NCBI GenBank assembly: GCA_963814645.1
Contig: CAWFDX010000004.1
Location: forward strand, 1,302,001 to 1,366,000
Source: RYN-230 sp963814645
Lineage (GTDB): Bacteria; Actinomycetota; Actinomycetes; Streptosporangiales; Streptosporangiaceae
Direction of reading: 5' to 3'
Length of the DNA stretch: 64,000 nucleotides
The notes beneath the pieces were generated by a model that worked only from the letters and a program-made list of their open reading frames with translations, ran no database searches and was not told where the DNA came from. Positions 1 to 8,016 of the stretch are shown piece by piece (position 1 is the stretch's first letter; each line of letters begins with the position of its first letter). Position numbers and translations under genes: made by a program.

Positions 1-1492
1 CGCTGTCGGAATGGCGCCGCAGCCGGGTGACCAGATGATCCATCTGGAACAGGCTGGCCAGCCGCTCCGGATCGTCCTCGGTAAGTTCGGCGGTGTCGAT
101 CAGCCGCAGCAACCGTTCCTGCAGCGAATAGCTGCGCCGGAAGAACCGGGCGGACAGGGCATTGATGCTGGCGCGCTGCCGGGCCTGGTCCGCGGCGAGC
201 CGGACCGCTTCCCGGTGCACTTGGTCGAAGGCCCGCGCGACCTGGCCGATCTCGTCGGTGGACCGCACCTCGATCGGTGTCACCGGCCCGATGGTCACCG
301 GCACAGCGTGCGCCGGATCCCCGGTCACCTGCAGCACGCGGGCCGCCGCCGGCAGCTGTGCCCCGGCGACGAACCGGGCGGCTGCCTCGAGCCGGCGCAG
401 CGGGCGCACCAGAGACCTGGCCACCAGCAGGGTGACCAGCAGGACGATAGCCAGGGCGGCTAGTGCGGCGGCGCCGGTGATGAGCGCGGACCGCACCGCA
501 CTCCGCTGCAGACCCTGCGCGTAGCTGGTGATCCAGTCCGTGAGCTGCTGCCCGGCCCGGCGCATCCAGCCGGCCGTGTACGACATCCCGGTCTGCCACT
601 GCTGGCTGGCCTGGGTGCCGCGGGCCAGTGGGCCACTGCCAGCCGCTATGGCGCGCTGTTCCACCGCCTGGGCCTGCCGGGCCTGCGGCGCGTTCAGCGT
701 GGTGGTCAGGGCCCAGCTCTGCTCGGGGCTGGCTGAGCTGCGGAACCCGGCGAAGTCACTGGCTTGCCGTGCCTGGGCGGAGGTCAGCGCGGTGAGCGCG
801 CCGGGATCGAAGTGGCCCTGGGCCAGCGCCGCGCCGAGGATGGCCTGCTGCTGCGTGGCCTGGTCCGTCATCCTGGACAACGCGCCGAGCGCGCGCACGC
901 TGCTGATCAGCGTGGCGTCGCCGCTAGAGTCGGCGATGCCATCGTTGACCGCGAACAGGGTGGCTATCGTCGCGGAATAGGCGTTGATCACGGCCAGTGC
1001 CGGGGTCCGGGCCTGCGCCGCCTGGCTGCGCAGCTCAGGCAGGCGGGCCAGGCTGGCCAGGATGGCTGACGCGCTGGCCCGGGTCTGGGGCGGGTAGCCG
1101 GGGCCCAGTTGGCGGACGAGCCGGCCAACCGTCGCTGCCCAGCGGTCGCTGCGGACATACTGCTGGTGCAGGGCCGGCCGCCCAGCGGCCGGGCGCCCTT
1201 GCGCGATGAACGCCGCTGTGCCGGCCCGTTCGTTCTCCAGCGCCTGCGCTAATCCGGTGTCCTCCCGGCCGAGCGCGGCCAGCCGGGCGACCTGGCCGTA
1301 GCCGGCGGCGCTGCGCGTCGCGTCAGTGATGCGCAGCCCGGCCAGCGCGAGCCCGAGCACCACTGGAATGGCCACCAGGGCGATCAGCCGGTAGGCCACC
1401 CGCCAGTTCCGTGGCGCCAGCGCCGGGCCTGTCCCGGCCCCGGCAGGGAAACCGCCAGGGGTGGCGGCATTGACCGAACTGGCCTGGCTCAT
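1..1492 (-). CDS. Nitrate/nitrite-sensing sensor histidine kinase, 5' part (runs off the window)
   Basis: Reverse-strand frame open from an ATG at 1492 to the window edge, about 497 codons, with the kinase end missing. After a short Ala/Gly-rich cytoplasmic leader comes a membrane segment (residues about 37-55), then a long extracytoplasmic helical region rich in Ala, Gln and Arg typical of NIT-type nitrate/nitrite sensing domains, a second membrane segment (about 335-355), and a HAMP-like stretch with the motif VRPLRRLEAAA and a later DEIGQVARAFD. The visible end (AELTEDDPERLASLFQMDHL) matches the dimerisation region just before the ATPase domain in actinomycete NIT kinases. A purine-rich GAGGA lies just upstream of the ATG. 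The catalytic ATPase domain is inferred from the family, not seen. Confidence 0.85.
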   Translation of the reverse strand, partial: MSQASSVNAATPGGFPAGAGTGPALAPRNWRVAYRLIALVAIPVVLGLALAGLRITDATRSAAGYGQVARLAALGREDTGLAQALENERAGTAAFIAQGRPAAGRPALHQQYVRSDRWAATVGRLVRQLGPGYPPQTRASASAILASLARLPELRSQAAQARTPALAVINAYSATIATLFAVNDGIADSSGDATLISSVRALGALSRMTDQATQQQAILGAALAQGHFDPGALTALTSAQARQASDFAGFRSSASPEQSWALTTTLNAPQARQAQAVEQRAIAAGSGPLARGTQASQQWQTGMSYTAGWMRRAGQQLTDWITSYAQGLQRSAVRSALITGAAALAALAIVLLVTLLVARSLVRPLRRLEAAARFVAGAQLPAAARVLQVTGDPAHAVPVTIGPVTPIEVRSTDEIGQVARAFDQVHREAVRLAADQARQRASINALSARFFRRSYSLQERLLRLIDTAELTEDDPERLASLFQMDHLVTRLRRHSDS

Positions 1493-1711
1493 TGTGTCCT
1501 CGCTGATCCGCGAAGCTGCTTTCGGGCCACAGGCAATTCCCAGGCCGCGCTGGACAAGTGGGAGGGCAGATCACTTCCCCCCTTTCTTCTTCGACAATAC
1601 CTCCGCGTCCAGCTGCCGGATACTGCCCGCGTTGGACCGGTGCGCAGCCAGGTTACGCATGAGAAATAAGTGACCCGGGCGGCCGGGTAAATCAAAAGAC
1701 GGTGGGAGTGA

Positions 1712-2424
1712 ATGAAGCTACTGCGCCAGAATTGGCTCGATGCCTTCCTGGCCGCCTACCCAGGGCCGTCGCCGGCAGCCCCGGCGCCAGGGGCGGCACC
1801 GCCGGTGCCGGGCCGGATGCTGAGCGCCGCGCTGCGGGACCGGGGCGTCCAGTTCGGCGCGGCCATGCTGGCTCTCTATGTCGGTCTGGAACTCAGCGTG
1901 GGCAACTGGGGCTTCAGTTCCTGGTGCAGACCAGGGCCCTGCCACACTCGCTGGCCGGCTACACGGTCAGCGGGTACTGGCTCGGGCTGACCCCCGGCCG
2001 GTTTCTGATCAGCCCGTTCGCCGCCCGGGCCGGCCTGAGCACGGCCAGCCTGATTTACGCGTGCCTGGCCGGCGTCACCGCGGCGGCCACGCTGGCCTGG
2101 CTGGCGTCGGCCGCGGTGGCCTGCGTGGCGCTGGGGCTGCTCGGCTTCTTCCTCGGCCCCATCTTCCCGACCACCATGGCGATCACGCCGCGGCTGACCC
2201 CGGGCCGCCTGGTACCGACCGCCATCGGCGTCATGAAGGCGGCGTCGGTGCTCGGCGACGCCGCGCTGCCCTGGCTGGCCGGCGCGGTTGCCCAGAACGC
2301 CGGGATGTGGGTGCTGCTGCCGTTCGCGATAGTGCTGGCCCTGGCCAGTTCGCCGTCTGGCGGCCAATCACCGGGCGGATCTCACAAGATGAACGGGATC
2401 AGCATCTTGGTTGACCGCTTGTAG
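1712..2424 (+). pseudogene. MFS transporter remnant (5'-truncated, frameshifted)
   Basis: Two overlapping frames together read as the C-terminal half of a major facilitator superfamily transporter. The first, from 1712, gives GVQFGAAMLALYVGLELSVG. Near 1917 one missing base moves the reading to the frame that continues FLVQTRALPHSLAGYTVSG and then three or four hydrophobic helices (SLIYACLAGVTAAATLAWLA, ALGLLGFFLGPIFPTTMAI, GMWVLLPFAIVLALA). The N-terminal six helices are absent, and the 3' end runs into the convergent methyltransferase-like gene, so the last codons are antisense to it. Most likely a decayed sugar-permease-like transporter. Restoring one base would join the frames but would not restore the missing half. 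Confidence 0.75.
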
Positions 2425-2930
2425 GCCGGATAGGTGTCTGGGAAAAGCTGGATCATATTGCGTTCTTCCACCACGGCGCTGTAGATGAAATACGCGCCAA
2501 TCACGAAGACCGCCACCAGCCAATACAGGCTGACCGCTATGGTCGTGCCGACCATGGCCAGGATAATGCCGGTGTAGATGGGGTGGCGAATCTTGTGGTA
2601 CGGGCCGGACGTGACCAACTCAGGATCAGCCTTGTGGGACATCGGCATGCCCCAGTTCCGGCCCAGGTACACCCGGGCCCAGACGGCCAGCGCCAGTCCC
2701 AGCACCCAGATGGCCAGGCCGATGCCCTGCAGCCACGGGCTGTCGGTGACCGAATGCTCTTTGAAACCCTTAATCCGCAGCAGCAGAAGAACAAGCAGAA
2801 TGACGGCGACCCGGATGCCGGCGAACCGGCCCCACCGTGTGTTGCCCGCCTTGACGCGGGTTGACATGGCGAACCAATAGATCCAGAAGGCTACCCAGCC
2901 GAGGAAGATAACAATGTCAACGATGTGCAT
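2382..2930 (-). CDS. Isoprenylcysteine carboxyl methyltransferase-family membrane protein
   Basis: 182 residues with about five membrane helices and the conserved C-terminal signature of the ICMT/PEMT-like family: GPYHKIRHPIYTG (about residues 110-122), followed by a hydrophobic pair and EERNMIQLFPDTYPAYKRST (about 151-170). In this family that region binds S-adenosylmethionine and the lipid acceptor. Bacterial members methylate unknown small lipids or thiol-containing substrates, so the substrate cannot be named. The ATG at 2930 begins a hydrophobic helix directly. It lies 14 bp downstream of the thioredoxin gene on the same strand, suggesting co-transcription, and its 3' end overlaps the convergent MFS remnant. 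Confidence 0.85.
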   Translation of the reverse strand: MHIVDIVIFLGWVAFWIYWFAMSTRVKAGNTRWGRFAGIRVAVILLVLLLLRIKGFKEHSVTDSPWLQGIGLAIWVLGLALAVWARVYLGRNWGMPMSHKADPELVTSGPYHKIRHPIYTGIILAMVGTTIAVSLYWLVAVFVIGAYFIYSAVVEERNMIQLFPDTYPAYKRSTKMLIPFIL

Positions 2931-2944
2931 AGCAGAACCCTAAT

Positions 2945-3400
2945 TCAGGGGGCGGCGGTGGCAAGTGCTTTGTCGACCCAGGCCCGCAGGGCGGGCAGTG
3001 GGGCGGCGCCGGTCTGCCGGGCGGCCACCTGCCCGCCGCGCAGCACCAGCAAGGTCGGGATGGCCTGGGCCTCGAACCGCTGCGAGATCCGTGGCGATTC
3101 GTCGACGTTCACCTTGACCAGCTTGACCTGGCCGGCCAGGTCGCGGGCCAGTTGCTCGAGCGCCGGGCTGACCATCCGGCACGGCCCGCACCACGGTGCC
3201 CATAGATCGACGATGACGGGAACCTTGGCCGCGTCCGCGACCTCGGCGAACGTCGTGTCGTCGGCGTCGGCGATCCACGGCAGCGGCTGATGGCACTTGC
3301 CGCAGCGGGGCGTCCCGGCCGCCGCCGCGGGTACCCGGTTCACCTGGCCGCAGTGCTCGCACCGGACCTGCCCGCTGGTCATGGCTCCATTATCCGCCAT
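2945..3400 (-). CDS. Thioredoxin with N-terminal zinc ribbon (TrxC/Trx2 type)
   Basis: 151 residues. The N-terminus carries two Cys pairs (CEHCGQ and CGKCHQ, residues about 14-39) that form the zinc ribbon typical of thioredoxin 2. The thioredoxin fold follows, with the active site WCGPC near residue 70 and the cis-proline loop AIPTLLVLRGG near 113. It would act in the cytoplasm as a protein disulfide reductase fed by thioredoxin reductase; zinc-ribbon thioredoxins of this type are usually oxidative-stress responsive. It probably forms a two-gene unit with the downstream ICMT-like gene (14-bp gap). The start at 3400 gives the usual family length. Confidence 0.92.
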   Translation of the reverse strand: MADNGAMTSGQVRCEHCGQVNRVPAAAAGTPRCGKCHQPLPWIADADDTTFAEVADAAKVPVIVDLWAPWCGPCRMVSPALEQLARDLAGQVKLVKVNVDESPRISQRFEAQAIPTLLVLRGGQVAARQTGAAPLPALRAWVDKALATAAP

Positions 3401-3402
3401 GG

Positions 3403-3564
3403 CTATCGAGGATAGATATCAGCGTGATGGCCTTCGGCCCATAGCGTCACGAACGCCTTCTTGTTGCTGACGAACCAGCTTGGCGCGCCATGACCGAGCC
3501 GCTCGGCCACCTCGGGGAGGGCCAGGCAGATGGCCCGTACCTGCCCCACCAGACCGGCTGTCAT
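3403..3564 (-). pseudogene. Truncated MmcQ/YjbR-family protein
   Basis: A 53-codon frame starting MTAGLVGQVRAICLALPEV matches the N-terminal half of the YjbR/MmcQ fold, which is usually about 115-120 residues. The conserved hydrophobic-plus-SWFVSNKKAF segment is present, but the frame stops right after HHADIYPR, so the second half is missing. It sits 39 bp downstream of the MocR gene and 2 bp before the thioredoxin start. The longer frame back to 3663 would overlap the MocR 3' end and its extra residues look non-coding. A gene fragment left by deletion is the best reading. Confidence 0.6.
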
Positions 3565-3602
3565 CAGATGTGCCGTCCCTCCCGCGTACAACGATAACCA
3601 GA

Positions 3603-5027
3603 TCACACTGACATCGCAGGTGGCACGCTGGTGGGGACGGCCGGTGGCTGATAGGCGCGCCACGCTTCAGCCAGGCGGCGGACCGCCTCGGTCAGCTGAC
3701 CGGCCGGGGCGACGAAATGCAACCGCAGGTAGTTCCCGCTCCGCCCGGCCGCGTCCAGCCCGTTGCCCGGCAGCACCGCGACCCCGTGGCGCAGCGCTGT
3801 CTGGGCGAACGAGGTCCCGTCACCGTGCGGAAGACGGACCCACAGCGTCTGCCCGCCCGGCACCGGTGGCGCGTCCCAGCCGGGCAGCAGCCGGGCCAGC
3901 TGGGCGCGCAGGTGATCGTGCCGCGCCTGCCGCAGCGGGGCCTGCCGCCGGCATAGCTCATCGAGCCGCGGCAGCAGGCTGGCCGCGGCCAGCTGAGCCG
4001 GGACGTTCCCACCCAGGTCGTGCACGGCGAGCAGCCGGGCCAGCCGGGCGATCAGCGGCTCGGCGGCGCGCACCCAGCCGATCCGCAGGCCGCCCCACAC
4101 GCTCTTGCTCAGTGAGCCGACCGAGATCACGGCATCGGCGTACCCGGCCAGCGGCGGCGGGGGCTGCACGCCGGGGAAAGCCAGATCGCTGAGCACCTCG
4201 TCGTCGATCAGCGGGACAGTGGCCTCCGCCGCGGCCCGCACCAGGGCCCGCCGGGCTGGCGGGGACAGCACCGAGCCGGTCGGATTGTGAAAGGTAGAGA
4301 TCACATAGGCGAGGGCAACCCGGTGCCGACGCGCCGCCGCGGCCAGGCCGCCGAGCCCGGCCGGCAGCGTGACTGGCCGGGCCGCCTGCTCGTGGAACGC
4401 CTCGAGCGCACCGGCATAGGTCGGCCCCTCCACCAGCACGCGCTGCCCAGGGGTCAGCAGCGCCCGGGCCAGCAGCGACAGCGCCTGCTGGGCGCCGTTG
4501 GTGACCAGGATGCGGTCCGGGTTGGTCCGGATCCCATGCTCGGTGTAGCGATCGGCGATCGCCCGGCGCAGCGCCGGGTGCCCAGCCGGGTAATAGCCGA
4601 TGTCGCCCGTGGTGCCGGCCAGCGCGGGCCCGATGTGTGCGTACGCCTCGGCCAGCTCCGGGAGAGGGGTATCCGGGGCCGCGCAGGCGAGCCGGATCAC
4701 GCCATCCTGCGGCTCGAGCAGGTGCAGGAACATCGGGGCGCTGGTGGTCTGCCGCGGCCTGGCGGGCCCGGCCCCGGCCACCCGGGTGCCGCTGCCCTGG
4801 CGCCGGACGATCCGCCCGTCTTCACGCAGCAGGTCATAGGCGGTGACCACGGTGCTGCGCCCGACGGCCAGGGCGGCCGCGAGGGCCCGGTCGGGTGGCA
4901 GCGGCTCGCCGGGCGCCAGTTCGCCTTCGTCGATCAGCCGCCGCAACCGCGCGGCCAGCAGCGCGGGCAGCGGCCCACGGCCCGCCGACCACCGGCCCAG
5001 GCGCTCGCCAAGCTCGATTGGTCTCAT
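3603..5027 (-). CDS. MocR-family GntR/aminotransferase-like transcriptional regulator
   Basis: 474 residues from the ATG at 5027. Residues about 15-85 form a GntR winged helix (LAARLRRLIDEGELAPGEPL, then LAVGRSTVVTAYDLLREDGR). The rest is a fold-type I aminotransferase domain with the PLP-binding lysine in SVGSLSKSVWGG and the phosphate-contacting region TNGAQQALSL. MocR proteins sense an amine or PLP derivative and regulate a neighbouring, often divergent, metabolic gene; here the divergent gene is itself an aminotransferase (5126). ATTGG-type repeats lie at its start codon. A longer frame exists to 5084, but homology begins at MRPIELGERLG. Confidence 0.88.
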   Translation of the reverse strand: MRPIELGERLGRWSAGRGPLPALLAARLRRLIDEGELAPGEPLPPDRALAAALAVGRSTVVTAYDLLREDGRIVRRQGSGTRVAGAGPARPRQTTSAPMFLHLLEPQDGVIRLACAAPDTPLPELAEAYAHIGPALAGTTGDIGYYPAGHPALRRAIADRYTEHGIRTNPDRILVTNGAQQALSLLARALLTPGQRVLVEGPTYAGALEAFHEQAARPVTLPAGLGGLAAAARRHRVALAYVISTFHNPTGSVLSPPARRALVRAAAEATVPLIDDEVLSDLAFPGVQPPPPLAGYADAVISVGSLSKSVWGGLRIGWVRAAEPLIARLARLLAVHDLGGNVPAQLAAASLLPRLDELCRRQAPLRQARHDHLRAQLARLLPGWDAPPVPGGQTLWVRLPHGDGTSFAQTALRHGVAVLPGNGLDAAGRSGNYLRLHFVAPAGQLTEAVRRLAEAWRAYQPPAVPTSVPPAMSV

Positions 5028-5053
5028 CTCCAAACCAATTGTGCGGCATTGGC
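5017..5053. promoter_or_regulatory. Candidate MocR operator: ATTGG repeats
   Basis: Three copies of the ATTGG/CCAAT word occur within 37 bp: ATTGGT at 5017-5022, ACCAAT at 5034-5039 and ATTGGC at 5048-5053. The first pair makes an inverted repeat and the outer pair a direct repeat. They cover the regulator's start codon and the beginning of the divergent intergenic region. MocR regulators are known to bind repeated half-sites between themselves and the divergent target, so autoregulation is plausible. The assignment is by position and symmetry only. Confidence 0.45.
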
Positions 5054-5125
5054 TCTCGGATCGCCAGCCCGGCCAGGTGAGCATGGCCGGGTACCTATCC
5101 GGCTGAAGCAGACAAGGACCGTCCG

Positions 5126-6313
5126 ATGCGAGAGTTCCCGGCCAGCCCGATCACCTCGCTGATCGATGAGAAACCGCGGTACAACCTGGGCGAGAGCATG
5201 GCGGCCGACCTGACCGTGGCCGACCTGCTCGCCCCGGCCGAGCTGGCCGGCCTGGCTGGGGTGAGCCTCGGCTATGGCACGACGGCAGGCGATCCGGCGC
5301 TGCGCGCCCTGGTCGCCGCCCGGCTCGGCATCCCAGCGAGCCAGGTGCTGATCACCGCCGGCGCGGCGGCGGCGCTGTTCCTGACCGCGCTGCTGCGCGG
5401 CGATGGCGAGGTCCTGGTCCGGCTGCCCTGTTTCCCGCCGACCCTGGACGCGCTACGCGGCATCGGCGCGCGGGTGGTGACCGTGCGGTCCCGGTTCGAC
5501 GACGGCTACCGTATCGACCTCGACGCGTTCGCCAGCCAGTTGTCGCCGCGGACCCAGCTGGTCATGGTCGCCTCGCCGCAGAACCCCTCGGGCACGTCGA
5601 TCAGCGGCAGCGAGGCTGAGCAGATGCTCACCGCCATGTCGCGGGCCTGCCCGGCGGCCCTGCTGCTGATCGACGAGACGTTCCGGGAAGCGACCTACGG
5701 GGACGCACCACCTGCGCGCAGCTTCGCGGGGATATCACCGCGCGTGCTCACCTGCGGTTCGCTGGCCAAGGCCTACGGGGTGCCCGGCCTGCGCATCGGC
5801 TGGCTGACCGTCCCCGACCCCGGGCTGTACGAGCAGTTGCGGCTGGCCAAGTTCAACGCCTCGGTCTGCTGCGGGGCACTCGATGAGTTCCTCGCCGCCA
5901 CCCTGCTGGGACGGGCTGACCAGGTACTGACCGCACGCGGCGCACAACTGGCCGAGGCGCGGAGCATCGTCGAGCGCTGGATCAAGGAGCACACCGGCCT
6001 GCTGCGCTGGCTGCGCCCGCAAGCCGGGGCGTTCTGCTGCCTCCAGCTTGACCCAGGCACGTTCGGGCCGGCCGGCGCCGACCGCTTTCACGCCCACCTG
6101 ACCCGGCAGCGGACCGTGGTCGCCCCGGGCACCTGGTTCTGCGACAGCCCGCTCGTCTTCCGGCTCGGACTCGGCTACGAGCCGGCCGGCTCGAGCAAGG
6201 CCTCGGCATTATCAGCGCCGCGCTGGAGGCGGCCTGCTAACCCGGCGAGTCTTCCTGGCCCGGAGTGGTGCCGCGGGGGTGCCCGCGCAGCAGCGCCACC
6301 AGTTCCCGGCTGA
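5126..6313 (+). CDS. Class I/II pyridoxal-phosphate aminotransferase, frameshifted near its 3' end
   Basis: Fold-type I aminotransferase: PLP lysine in GSLAKAYGVPGLRIGW, the ASPQNPSGT loop and the LLIDETFREATYG strand. The homologous sequence is continuous to FRLGLGYEP. After about 6190 the open frame turns into low-quality Arg/Pro/Ala-rich sequence, whereas another frame reads LEQGLGIISAALEAAC and ends at a TAA at 6238-6240. One base is therefore missing near 6190, and the intended protein is about 371 residues. AAGGA at 5114-5118 fits the ATG at 5126. It is divergent from the MocR regulator and is its likely target. The substrate is unknown. The frameshift may be real or an assembly error. 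Confidence 0.85.
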   Translation: MREFPASPITSLIDEKPRYNLGESMAADLTVADLLAPAELAGLAGVSLGYGTTAGDPALRALVAARLGIPASQVLITAGAAAALFLTALLRGDGEVLVRLPCFPPTLDALRGIGARVVTVRSRFDDGYRIDLDAFASQLSPRTQLVMVASPQNPSGTSISGSEAEQMLTAMSRACPAALLLIDETFREATYGDAPPARSFAGISPRVLTCGSLAKAYGVPGLRIGWLTVPDPGLYEQLRLAKFNASVCCGALDEFLAATLLGRADQVLTARGAQLAEARSIVERWIKEHTGLLRWLRPQAGAFCCLQLDPGTFGPAGADRFHAHLTRQRTVVAPGTWFCDSPLVFRLGLGYEPAGSSKASALSAPRWRRPANPASLPGPEWCRGGARAAAPPVPG

Positions 6314-6815
6314 TCCCGAACGATGGGCCGCCGACCAGCTCCCATGCCCGGTCGATCCCGGCCAGGAAGTTCAGCGCCACCAGGATCGCGATGGTATTCA
6401 CCGCGCCAGAATCGGCGGGATGAAGGCTGATCTCTATGCCCTGGATGAACTGGATCACGAACGTGACGACGAGCCCGACCAGGAAGGCCGCCTCACGCAA
6501 GGTGCGTACCCGGGCCTGATGCAGGTTGATCAGTGAGAGCAGCGCGGCCACCACAAACAGGAGTCCGACGACCGCCACGGCAACCGAGGCTGGCCCGATC
6601 TTGTGCCCAGGAATCAGCGCGAGCAGCGACACGAGCAGCGCGTTGATGAACGCGGTGAGCGCCGCGGCCGCCCGGATGCGGTGAACTTGCGTCCCTTCTT
6701 TGGCCTCGGCCAGGCGATCCGCGGATACCGAGATAGCCACGAACAGCAGCCCGATCAGTGCGCCGGCCACGCTCGCACTGGCGATGAAGAAGTCATGGAT
6801 GCTCTCAGGTACCAC
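6237..6815 (-). CDS. Four-helix membrane protein of unknown function
   Basis: 192 residues from the GTG at 6815 (VPESIHDFFIASASVAGALI). Four hydrophobic helices are evident: SASVAGALIGLLFVAISVSA, AALTAFINALLVSLLALIPG, VAVAVVGLLFVVAALLSLI, and FLVGLVVTFVIQFIQGI, followed by a fifth, weaker stretch (AILVALNFLAGI). No catalytic motif is recognised. The frame is open further upstream to 6983 but there it runs antisense-like inside the glycosylase gene, so the internal GTG is preferred. The start overlaps the AlkA gene end by 11 bp, suggesting translational coupling. The 3' end meets the convergent aminotransferase. Confidence 0.7.
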   Translation of the reverse strand: MVPESIHDFFIASASVAGALIGLLFVAISVSADRLAEAKEGTQVHRIRAAAALTAFINALLVSLLALIPGHKIGPASVAVAVVGLLFVVAALLSLINLHQARVRTLREAAFLVGLVVTFVIQFIQGIEISLHPADSGAVNTIAILVALNFLAGIDRAWELVGGPSFGISRELVALLRGHPRGTTPGQEDSPG

Positions 6816-7485
6816 CTCGCGATTCTCGCACCACCGGCCCGGCTGGTTCGAAGGCGGCCGAGAACAAGTAACTGGTGGCCAGGCTGCGGTAGGGCCGCCA
6901 CTTCTCGGCGATATCCAGCACCTCCTGCGGGCTGGGCCGGTGGTCGAGCTGGTAGGCGGCCTGAACGGCCTTGCGCAGCGCAAGATCGCCCGGCAGCACG
7001 ACGTCCTCCCGGCCCAGCGCGACGAGCAGGGCGCCCTGCACGGTCCACGGGCCTATCCCCGGGATCACGGTGAGCTCGGCCAGCAGCTCGTCATCGGGCT
7101 GGCCGCTCAGCTCGTCCTGGTCCAGGCGGCCGTCCGAGAAGCGCTCGGCCAGGTCGCGCAGCGTGCTGACCTTCCGCCAGGACAGCCCGGCCGTGCGCAG
7201 CTCGGCGGCAGGTACGGCCAGCAACTCGGCCGGGGCGGGCAGGTGGCCGCCGAACAGGGCCTCGATCCGGCCCAGGATCCGGCGGGTGGCGGCGACGGAC
7301 AGCTGCTGCCCGGCCACCTGGAACAGCAGCGCGCCGAACAAGTCCATGGCCGGCAACTGAGTCAGCCAGGCCCGCGGGTCGAAGTCTGGCCGCTCGTCGA
7401 CGAGCCGGGCCAGCACCGGGTCAGCGTGCCGGAGGTAGGAGCGCGCTTGGCGGAGCCAGCTGGCCCGGCCGGCATCCTCAGTCAT
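6805..7485 (-). CDS. DNA-3-methyladenine glycosylase II (AlkA/HhH-GPD family)
   Basis: 226 residues. The helix-hairpin-helix is seen at VIPGIGPWTVQGALL (residues about 140-154) and the GPD-loop catalytic aspartate at VLPGDLALRKAV (about 162-173). Upstream, FQVAGQQLSVAATRRIL matches the conserved HhH-GPD N-terminal helix. Such enzymes excise alkylated purines in base-excision repair. The protein is shorter than E. coli AlkA and lacks its N-terminal domain, as is usual in actinomycete stand-alone forms. The start overlaps the MarR gene by 8 bp, so the two are probably co-transcribed from the palindrome-bearing region at 7946-8016. Confidence 0.9.
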   Translation of the reverse strand: MTEDAGRASWLRQARSYLRHADPVLARLVDERPDFDPRAWLTQLPAMDLFGALLFQVAGQQLSVAATRRILGRIEALFGGHLPAPAELLAVPAAELRTAGLSWRKVSTLRDLAERFSDGRLDQDELSGQPDDELLAELTVIPGIGPWTVQGALLVALGREDVVLPGDLALRKAVQAAYQLDHRPSPQEVLDIAEKWRPYRSLATSYLFSAAFEPAGPVVRESRGGT

Positions 7486-7945
7486 TGGGTCCCCCTCGGG
7501 CTAGTGGGTCTCGGAGCTCGCTCAGCAAGTGCAGCAGCGAGGCACGCAGCGCCTCGAACTCCGCTGGGCTGGTCAGCGCCGCCCAGCGCTGTTCGACGCG
7601 CTCGGCGGCCGCATGCGTGACCGGGGGAACCGACGCGCCACGCTCAGTCAGGAACACCAGCTGGGAGCGGTGGTCGCGGGGGTTCGGCCGGCGCTCAACG
7701 TAGCCAGTCTCCTCCAGCTGGCTGACGGCCTGGGCCATCGACTGCTTGCGTACCCGGGCCAGTTCGGCCAGCCGGGAGACCGTGATGCCTTCCGGTGGCA
7801 CGAACGGGAACACGTTGCCGGCCGCCGGGCGGATGTCACCGAACCCGGCCTCGCGCAGCGCGGCCTCGATGTCCTGCGCGTATTGCTGGTACACCAGCCG
7901 GAGCAGGAGCCCGATCAACGGGCGGTCCGGAAAGTCGGCTTCCAT
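7478..7945 (-). CDS. MarR-family transcriptional regulator
   Basis: 155 residues with a central winged helix: ITVSRLAELARVRKQSMAQAVSQLEETGYVERR (helix-turn-helix plus start of wing), NPRDHRSQLVFLTERG (wing), and flanking dimerisation helices. MarR proteins are dimeric repressors released by phenolic or oxidative ligands. The gene is divergent from another MarR-like gene (8017) across a 71-bp region with two perfect palindromes, so auto- and cross-regulation is likely. It heads a unit with the AlkA gene (8-bp overlap). Confidence 0.9.
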   Translation of the reverse strand: MEADFPDRPLIGLLLRLVYQQYAQDIEAALREAGFGDIRPAAGNVFPFVPPEGITVSRLAELARVRKQSMAQAVSQLEETGYVERRPNPRDHRSQLVFLTERGASVPPVTHAAAERVEQRWAALTSPAEFEALRASLLHLLSELRDPLARGGPND

Positions 7946-7947
7946 AG

Positions 7948-7967
7948 ATAGACAGCCGCCTGTCTAT
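7948..7967. promoter_or_regulatory. Perfect 20-bp palindrome, candidate MarR operator 1
   Basis: ATAGACAG, four spacer bases, CTGTCTAT: an 8+8 perfect inverted repeat starting 3 bp upstream of the MarR start codon. Its size and symmetry suit a MarR dimer. Bound protein would block the 7478-7945 gene and probably its divergent neighbour. No binding data. Confidence 0.6.
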
Positions 7968-7978
7968 TAGCTAGAGTG

Positions 7979-7992
7979 GACAGGTACCTGTC
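7979..7992. promoter_or_regulatory. Perfect 14-bp palindrome, candidate MarR operator 2
   Basis: GACAGGTACCTGTC, 25 bp upstream of the ATG at 8017. It shares the half-site GACAG/CTGTC with the first palindrome, 11 bp away, so one regulator could bind both sites. Together they make a compact double operator between two divergent MarR-type genes. Confidence 0.6.
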
Positions 7993-8016
7993 GATCTTAG
8001 GGGAAGGAACCCTGTC

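Noticed and set aside
1..1320. Several forward frames at the window start
   Set aside because: They are antisense to the sensor-kinase gene, whose reverse frame shows membrane helices, a HAMP region and a long coherent protein.
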